DNA of 64,000 nt, from positions 7,082,501 to 7,146,500 of the forward strand of contig JBAIAC010000035.1 in the NCBI GenBank assembly GCA_037349315.1, written 5' to 3'. The notes beneath the pieces are model-generated. The model searched no databases and was not told the origin of the DNA. It worked only from the letters and a program-made list of their open reading frames with translations. The stretch comes from Chelydra serpentina. Its lineage: Eukaryota; Chordata; Testudines; Chelydridae. The translations under genes and the position numbers were made by a program. This document shows, piece by piece, positions 56,631 through 64,000 of this stretch. Within the stretch, counting starts at the first letter, position 1, and each line of letters starts with the position of its first letter.

Positions 56631-56735
56631 CCAGACCTGAAGTAGAGCTCTGTGTATCTCAAAAACTTGTCTCTTTCACCAACGGAAGTTGATCCAATAA
56701 AAGATATTACCTCACCCACCTTGTCTCTCTGGCCC
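56631..56735 (+). repeat. Second ribozyme-motif repeat family, copy 2
   Basis: 'cagacctgaagtagagctc', 'caccaacggaagttgatcca', 'atattacctcacccaccttg' match the reverse complement of 27909-28010. The motif core here is degraded: the GAAA position and one side of stem II are mutated. Confidence 0.7.
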
Positions 56736-59700
56736 CTGGAAAGCCTATACATACATATACATATATATGGCTCCACCATGAGTTAGCAGGGTTATGTCAT
56801 GTCTTTGCCAGGCCAGAGACAATGGTGAGTGGTCAGCATTCAAATGTGGTCTATTGAAAGTAAAACATCTTGAGATGATGGGTTTTGCTCTAGCTGTGAG
56901 AAGCACACTTCCTCCTCTAGTCTGAAGGGCTAGGGGGCTGGGGAGGGGTGTGTGTGTTCGTGTAATGGAAAGTTACCAGGAGTAGAACAAACCAAGCAGA
57001 TGCCCCTAGCAGGCATGTATAAATGGATTCGGGAGAGAAGGGCTGAGGAAGAGAGGCATAATTTTTATACCAGATTAAGATGAGGGAAGGTGCTCCAAGG
57101 GTAGAGTAGGCTAGGGGCGGAGGACCCTGCCTGTCTGCTTGCTGGAACATAGATGATCTCCCAAGGGAAGTGTGAGCCAGTGAGGGACATCACATTTCAG
57201 ATGCTTGATTACTTTGTATGATCTGTGCTCTCCGGTGCTTTACATGATTAAGAAGCATAAAGATGTTGAACTGAGCAAAGTGTACATATGTGTGTGTGCT
57301 TCACAACTACTGCATGTCCCTGAGAGGGTTAAACTGTAAGCCAGAAGCTTCACGCCTTTGGGGTGGAGTTCTGGGGGTCTGAAAGGGCAGTAGTGCCCCC
57401 GGAGGGGCGAGGAGGTGGGACAACAGGCCCCAGCACTCAGAGCGGGTTGCCCGATGGAAGGTCTGTGCCCCAAGTGGGCACCAAGGAACCTGAAGATTGG
57501 GACAGTGGCTGGACTTTATTCAGGCTCCAAGAGTCTGACACATCCAAGGGATCCAGAGGCTTGAATTCCCCTCACAGCACTCCCGGTGGGTGGCCAGGAA
57601 GGGGCGCTCACTAAGACCTGAGATGCATAGAGCTGACTCAGTGCTTACTCCAGTAGAAGGGTGCTAGCATTACCTTCTGTTCAGGCTCAATCTTGTGGGG
57701 AAGCCCGAGCTGCCCCATCTTGGCGCGGCTGAGCTGCTCTCTTTCTAGCTTGGCTCTTGTGTACACATGAACTATGACTCTGGGTTGGACACTGGAGTGC
57801 TTGGCTCAAAAGGCAGTACTTTAGAGAGGGACCATGCCTACCTATGTGTTTGAAAGCATATTTTCACCATAGGGCCCCCATCCTGACTGACTGGAGGCTC
57901 TTGACGCTACCCCGATATAGATAATAAATGACCGTTTCTAATGTTGCTAGTGAGCCATTAGCCTCGGCATTCTAGACTGAATATACTTAGCCTAGTGTGT
58001 AAAAGAGGAACGAGCCTTCATGTTTTGATGACGATAACCGTTATCCACAGAATCTGGGGACAACTCACTATTTCTGTCACACGCGTCATCCTGTTATCTT
58101 TTCGTTATTGAGCACTGCGTTGCACTTTGATCCTCTGGAAAGCAGAGAAGATGGTGTAGTCTCTGACCATACCTTTCTCATTTCTCTTGGATTTACCAAG
58201 CAGATGGTGACTCTCAAAGTGAGGGAGGTAACTTCTAAACTACTTTCCTTGCTAAGTGAATCTTGATAAGTTTTCCAGAAGCAGCAAATGATAGCCCAGA
58301 TGTAAGCATACGCCTCAAGAACCTCTAGCAGAGTAGGTTGGTGGATATCAACGAGGTTATCTATAGCTATATGTGGAATTATTTAAAACCTTCTAATTGA
58401 AGGCTCTTGACCTATGTGGAGAACTAGTGGTGGGACTCGTGCTGGGGTAGAAGGATGCAGGAAAATGTTTAAAAGCAACCAATCTTAACTTACTCTAGTG
58501 TTTTAGAGACTCTTACTCTAAAGTTGCCCCTTGCATCTGTTACAGGTTAGTTTGCCTCTGTGTTTCCAATATATGTCTAACTTTTCAAGGGTTTATAATT
58601 AGACTGCAAAATTTCAGAGATCAAAGTCTGGCAAATATGGTTTCAGCCTGAGAGGAAGATTTCCAGGGAAGAAACAAATGTAGTGAGTTAAAAAGAAAGA
58701 GAGAGATTTTAGTACTGCTCAAAAATTTGCATTGGTTCAAACAATGCAGTTTAACTAGTGCCTAAGGGACCGTCCTCAGATGGTGTATGTTGACATAGCT
58801 CTATTGAAACCAATGGCACTATGACCATTAACACCCGCCGAGGGGCTTCACTGGCTTTTTTGTGTGTGGTTTTTCTCCTAAATCCTAATGGTTGAATGTT
58901 TCTTTATCTTTGAGAAATAGACTTTGTGCATGAGAACTGACTACTCTTTCTAAGGATCTTTACTAGGAAAAAGGACTGTTTACGTAACAGTTTATAGTAA
59001 CTAATTAGGGATTTTCAGGTCCAATCGGCAACAGATGTTTTTCTAAGTCATCTTTGTAATCGTGTGTATACAGTATGTGTTTCCATGCTAGGTTGACTCC
59101 TCTTCTTGGTACCTTTTTAGGTAAACAAAATGCATTTTAAATTTCTTACTACCCGAGTACACTGCTGCTGTTTTGTGTTGTGTTCATAGAGCAAATTTGA
59201 TGTCAGGCCTCTGCCCCAAAACAGCTTACAATTTAGCTATGTGGTATTTACATCTCAGACACTTGCAGTCTATTGCAGGCACTCTTGTACCATGTTTTAA
59301 CACCGGTTTTCATATTCATCAAAGAACTAACGTAATATGAAATCAACCTCTCTTCCACTAGGCTGGGTACAGAAAGAATACACTAGATGTTATCCTGTGT
59401 ACTCGTTACTTTCTCAACTGGTAGCCGTTCAGCAAATCCACCTGTGAAGACTTTATTTCCGGATCGATTTTGCTTCAGACTGGTGATCCTATATTAATAT
59501 GTGGATTTCGTATCGCTTTTGTTTGGCAGCTCAGCTGGCAGTCTGGGATACGAATACACAGGTCAAATAGTCCTTTAGCTAAAAAAAAATAAAGTTCCCT
59601 GTCAAATGTTTGACTTGAGCTTATTTAACGTAGTGCTCTTGAAAAATTATGCCAGTTTGACAGCTCTGGAAAATGAGGTCCTCTCTTTACCCAAAGCAAA

Positions 59701-59829
59701 AATCTAGCATGAGCAGCCGCAATGCCAATTTCCCTAAGCTGCCCTGCAAAACTTGCCTCAATCTGGATAGTCAGCCTGGGGGGAGTAATAGTCTTTGGTT
59801 TCTCTGCTGATTCTCACTTGTTGTCAGGT
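56736..59829. other. Intron 2 segment, nothing recognised
   Basis: A short 'tacatacatatacatatata' run is at about 56749-56768. Otherwise I can name nothing. Confidence 0.45.
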
Positions 59830-59830
59830 G

Positions 59831-60155
59831 GCTTAGGCCAGGCCTACACTACCAAGTTTTCTCGGCATAGCTATGTCAGTCAGGGTTGTGGAATAAACCA
59901 CATGCCTTAGCCGACAAACCTATGCCAGCAAACCCCTATACATACATATACAGAGCTTGTCTACACTATGTATGTATACATACATATGTATATGTATGTA
60001 TACATACATAGTGTAGACAAGCTCGGCCGATAGAAGAGCGCTTCTGTTAGCTAACATCGTTTGGGGAGGTGGCGGTGTTACACTGAGAGAAACACTTAAA
60101 CTCCTTCTGTCAGCATAATCTTCACTAGGGAGTTCTGCTTTTACAGCTACACCAG
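59831..60155. mobile_element. PIF/Harbinger-type MITE containing a palindrome
   Basis: 'aggccaggcctacactacc' at the left, 'ggcatagctatgtcagtcag' and 'ggccgatagaagagcgcttc' inside, and 'agctacaccagat' at the right fit the Harbinger-type MITEs here. The usual 'agtgtagacaagctc' segment has been turned into the 72-bp palindrome at 59953-60024. The outer ends are not well fixed. Confidence 0.6.
59953..60024. repeat. Perfect palindrome, 34-bp arms
   Basis: From GAGCTTGTCTACACTATG to CATAGTGTAGACAAGCTC, each arm being 34 bp with no mismatch around a 4-base centre TGTA. The inner parts of the arms are TATG/CATA repeats. Confidence 0.95.
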
Positions 60156-60234
60156 ATAAGCATTTGTAGAATAGACAAGAGCTTATGTTCTAGGGATTGG
60201 GCTGAGGCAACCAACCTCAGTAACTTTTTGGGAT

Positions 60235-60332
60235 GCGGACTATCTCTTTGTTATAGCCGTGTACAGCGCCTAGCACCAAGGAGCCCTGATCTTTGTCTGG
60301 GGCCTCTAGGTGCAGCTGCAATATGAATAATG
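60235..60332 (+). repeat. MIR/L2-like 3' tail
   Basis: 'gtacagcgcctagcaccaag' then 'gagccctgatctttgtctgg' follow the tail pattern. Confidence 0.6.
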
Positions 60333-62869
60333 ACAGTCCTCCCTCAGAGGTCATTGACCAGCCATCCAGGTGTAGTGACTCTTGGTTGCTACCCACATAG
60401 GCTTGTTTCAAACTATAGAGTTAGGCCTGAAAGGCTCCGGGTTTCATTATAATTCCTCGGCACCATCTGGTCCCTCCTTCTATTAGTTTTCAGCGTCAAA
60501 ACAGTGACAGCAAGTTTCCTTGGCAAACTATACAGTTTCAAATATTGTTCCATAACGTGCGCTCTTTACAATAACATTTGCTATTAGGGTAAATAAATCT
60601 TTATTACAGAAAGGAGTCACTTGCCACTCATCTCTGCTCTCCTACCTATAATGGAATATATTGCATGATTAAAAATCATTCTGAATTTCCAACTGAAGAA
60701 GGTGTGTCTCATTCTGCATTTTCTCCTCTTTTGAGGAAAATATTCAGATGAACCATAAAATAAGGATAAAATAGCAAAAGGACTGACCCAGGTTTAGGAT
60801 GAAGACTGGTATTGATGAAAGGATACCACTGGATCACATATACTGAGAGCGTCCATACCTGAGGGAAAAGTGCCAGATGCCTTATCTCTCTGCTGTTTAA
60901 TATATTAACATGGGAACACTTTATGGGACCAGACATCTCCTCCACAAAGTAAAAAAGGTCAAGGTGTTATCCCAGTGTGTCACAGATTTTTAAATCTCCT
61001 ATGGGACAAGCTTTTCTGAAATTTCTGAAAATATTTGCTTGACTGGCATCAGCTGCTCACATAACTGAATAAAGATGAATTTCATAAACAATAACACCCA
61101 TAAACAAAAAGACTGTTGTACCGGATGAAAAAACAATGCAATGGGCCACATTAATCACTGGCATAAACCCATGAAATCAATTGAACTGAAATGTTGTAAA
61201 ATTTAGTCTAGAGATTTGTATAATACATCAGTGTTCCCCTTTAGGAACAGTTTTGCATGTGATACACAACTTATATTGGGGTAGCATCTCGGAGTCTCAG
61301 TCATGGACCAGGCCCCTGTTGGGTTACGCGCTGTGCGAGTGTAGAACAAAGAGTCCCTGCCCCAAGAAGCTTGAAGACTAAATAATTAGTGTTAGGATGG
61401 GGCTGGGGGTAATGAAGACAGGCTAAAGACTTGAACCAGCAATGTAGCTTGCCCATTCATTGCAGTATCTGGTAGTGAATATGCAGTAGAGCAAGTAGTT
61501 TGACTTATGAGTCATTGGTCAAGGAAATAAACTAACTCCTCCTCCATTGGAGACACACATAACGTCTCATTTCTGGTTTTCCCTGGTTTGTAAATGGCAC
61601 TTTAGAGTATCATTTTATTTCTCTGTGCCCAATTGCACACTTACGATGAAAAACTGGCCTTGACCATGGCTCTTTGGGCTAGGTAAAGCAGCAGTGACCA
61701 GAGCAAGCCCACCTGGCTCTCATTTGGAAGCTATATGCTGTTCTTCCCTCGTCCTCTCAAATGAATGTGAGCTGTATGTTAATTTCTACTGGTTTAGGGA
61801 TTATGATCTTTTGGTGTCCTTGCTTTTTCATTTGCTTTGACTCCAGATATACATTGCAACTTTATGACGCAGAAATCAAAGTTACAAAGCTCACATTTAG
61901 GCTGTCTGGAACAGCGGTGTCTCAGAGGGGATTGAATGAAAAATGCATCTGTAAAGCTCAGATGTTTTATAGGGGATGCTTCATTTCTGTTTTCATTTGA
62001 AACCATAAAGAGGGTTATGGGTATTTTTGCATAACATATACTTATAAATCTATTAAATGTCAGCCAGCTTACATGATTTAATGGAGACCTGAGTACTTTT
62101 CTGCCTTTAAAAAAAAAAAAGTTGAATGACGGAAACAAATTAAATAGCCACAATCCCCCTTTTTAAAGCTGCAAAGCTGAAATAAATGAATGTTTATGGT
62201 AAATTATAGCAGAGTGCTCGCTTTCCATTCCAGTTTGTGTTAATGTATCAGCTGCTTTTGTTTAAAAGCTTAGCTGGGAAATCAAAAGGCTGAACCCCTA
62301 ACGCCAGCCCCATTTCTATCGCCATGTGCCTGATCACACAACCCCAGTACTTTGTAGTGGCAGCCAGTTCTTGCTTGATTACTGCAGGCTTCAGAGCCCA
62401 TGAACGTCGTTTCTAGACGTTGACAGCAGACAAGTAGGGATCAGACATCAGGAACCTCTGCTCCTTTACAGCCACTGGCACAGCACACTTTCCATTTGGC
62501 TTTGTGATTTTTAATTCATTTATTGACATAAAGCAATGTCTGGGGTGTCTGGTGGTTTGATCAGAGGCAGCATATGGGCCCCTAAAATCATTGTCCAGGG
62601 GCAGGGAGGAATCTCCTCTTTCATGAATCGGTACATTTTCTAAGCTGACTTCTAAAGGTGGTGACAGCGCCAGGTTCCAAACACTTCTCCTTCACGCCAA
62701 CCCAATATGACTTGGTTCTGTTCTGGCAGTACCTAGGTCATAGGTAGCTCGATCGCCATGCCTATTCAGTTATTGGTCTCTATGCTAACCGTGGTGCCCA
62801 TAAAGGAACTGGCTGAGATTAGACTGCTTTTTATAGCTGAATCACTGATTTATACCTGAGAGACTGTAC
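60333..62869. other. Intron 2 segment with one MIR/L2-like piece
   Basis: A reverse MIR/L2-like tail is at about 61268-61395 ('tcatggaccaggcccctgtt', 'ctgccccaagaagcttgaag'). An A12 run is at 62109-62120. Otherwise nothing recognised. Confidence 0.45.
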
Positions 62870-63342
62870 CTAGATATACAGAGGTATATAAAATCAAGAG
62901 TGGTGTGGAAAAAGTGAATAAGGAAAAGTTATTTACTTGTTCCCATAATATAAGAACTAGGGGCCACCAAATGAAATTAATGGGCAGCAGGTTTAAAACA
63001 AATAAAAGGAAGTTCTTCTTCACACAGCGCACAGTCAACCTGTGGAACTCCTGGCCTGAGGAGGTTGTGAAGGCTAGGACTATAACAGGGTTTAAAAGAG
63101 AACTAGATAAATTCATGGAGGTTGTCCATTAATGGCTATTAACCAGGATGGGTAAGGAATAGTGTCCCTAGCCTCTGTTTGTCAGAGGGTGGAGATGGAT
63201 GGCAGGAGAGAGATCACTTGATCATTACCTATTAGGTTCATTCCCTCTGGGTCACCTGGCATTGGCCACTGTCAGTGGACAGGATATTGGGCTGGATGGA
63301 CCTTTGGTCTGACCCAGTATGGCCGTTCTTATGTTCTTATGA
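62870..63342 (+). mobile_element. CR1 LINE fragment with intact C-terminal ORF2 part
   Basis: A frame running to a stop near 63132 encodes the conserved C-terminal end of the CR1 polyprotein ([20 protein letters not shown] then [12 protein letters not shown]). The 3' UTR follows to 'ttcttatgttcttatgata'. The 3' UTR matches the fragment at 705-930. The frame has no start of its own and the upstream reverse transcriptase is missing, so it is a truncated copy. Confidence 0.9.
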
Positions 63343-63557
63343 TACCACTCCCCTTAACATCCCTGTCTCACCCACAGCAACTACTCTCACAACCCACAAA
63401 TGGACTGTTGGTGACACTGTCAAATGGAAAATGCTTGATCGCTGACTAATTAAAGGAATGTGCATCGAGGGGGCCACTATTGCGAGCTATGTGAGGGTTG
63501 TTCTTTTTTTAGTGTCTCAACTGTACTGACACGGTTATGAAGCAAATACAGTCAACA

Positions 63558-63955
63558 GTGTGATTTAATGGCGAGAGCACCATATTGGCACTCGGGAAAC
63601 CTGAGTTCTATTCCCATCTCTGCCACTGGCCTGCTAGGTGACGTTGGGCATATCACCTCCCTGCTCCATGCATCAGTTTCCCCATATGTAAAATGGGGAT
63701 AATGATACTTCTCTCCTCTGTAAAGTGCTTTGAGATGTGCTGATCATAGACTATCAGGGCTGGAAGGGACCTTAGGAGGTCATCTAGTCCAACCCCCTGC
63801 TCAAAACAGGACCAATCCCCAATTTTTACCCCAGATCCCTAAACGGCCCCCTCAAGGATTGAACTCACAACCCTGGGTTTAACAGGCCAATGCTCAAACC
63901 ACTGAGCTATCCCTCCCCCTGATGAAAAGCACTGTGCAAAAGCAAGGTACTATTT
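63558..63955 (+). repeat. MIR SINE split by a Cry-type SINE
   Basis: A clear MIR: tRNA-like head 'tggcgagagcaccatattgg', core 'ctgccactggcctgctaggt', then 'cagtttccccatatgtaaaa' and 'gtaaagtgctttgagat'. It is cut at about 63744 and resumes at 63920 with 'gatgaaaagcactgtgcaaa'. Confidence 0.85.
63746..63919 (-). mobile_element. tRNA-derived Cry-type SINE, copy 3, inside MIR
   Basis: Reverse-strand SINE of the same family as 25193 and 39995, inserted in the 3' part of a MIR. CTGAT appears on both sides, a short possible target duplication. Confidence 0.9.
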
Positions 63956-64000
63956 TGACACTTGACTCTAATTTCCTTTTTGAAGGGACTGACAAGACCG

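Larger units (their letters stand above)
17332..64000 (+). other. COL23A1: COL23A1 intron 2, running out of the window
   Basis: From the exon 2 donor to the window end I found no short exon coding Gly-x-y repeats between splice signals, so at least 46.7 kb is treated as intron. Very short collagen exons are easy to miss by eye. Recognised repeats inside are listed separately. Confidence 0.65.

Noticed and set aside
59953..60024. Rho-independent terminator or CRISPR-like repeat
   Set aside because: The context is vertebrate intronic DNA, the arms are MITE and microsatellite sequence, and there is only one unit.

Overview
The window looks like a stretch of vertebrate nuclear genome, most likely from a cryptodiran turtle. 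Three things point that way. A tRNA-headed SINE with a CR1-like 3' tail is present in three copies, as in the Cry-type SINEs known from cryptodires. CR1 LINE tails are frequent. MIR remnants sit beside many short hAT-like and PIF/Harbinger-like non-autonomous elements. The taxon is inferred from repeat content; no species can be named.

The only host gene I can support is COL23A1 (collagen type XXIII alpha 1, a type II transmembrane collagen), on the + strand. Its first coding exon (5157-5435) lies in a GC/CpG-rich block at about 4360-5570. Exon 2 (17262-17331) ends in the Cys-x-Cys-Pro-Pro-Gly lead-in to the collagen triple helix. Intron 1 is 11,826 bp. Intron 2 runs from 17332 past the window end (at least 46.7 kb), and I found no further collagen exon. 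The long open frames elsewhere are transposon remnants or chance.

Layout: 1-4360 upstream DNA with a CR1 tail, a TIR element with two tRNA-like segments, a Harbinger-type MITE nested in it, and three copies of a ~125-bp hAT-type MITE just upstream of the gene. 4360-5570 is the promoter/first-exon GC island. 5436-17261 is intron 1, dominated by a ~4-kb Harbinger transposon with a broken transposase (nested in an old MIR), a hAT-like fragment, and a CR1 copy carrying two hAT-type insertions. 17332-64000 is intron 2, with scattered MITEs, three Cry-type SINE copies, CR1 and MIR/L2 fragments, microsatellites and long stretches where I recognise nothing.

The most interesting signal is in a retroposed repeat family (7603-7725, 28391-28730, about 33431-33550, 54137-54286) and a distantly similar one (about 27909-28010 and 56631-56735). 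They share a motif laid out like a hammerhead ribozyme core: CTGANGA, a stem-II hairpin, GAAA, then a very short stem III. The stem-II sequence differs between the two families but still pairs. This arrangement is known from Penelope-like retroelements. One copy is a 150-bp fold-back whose centre coincides with that hairpin.
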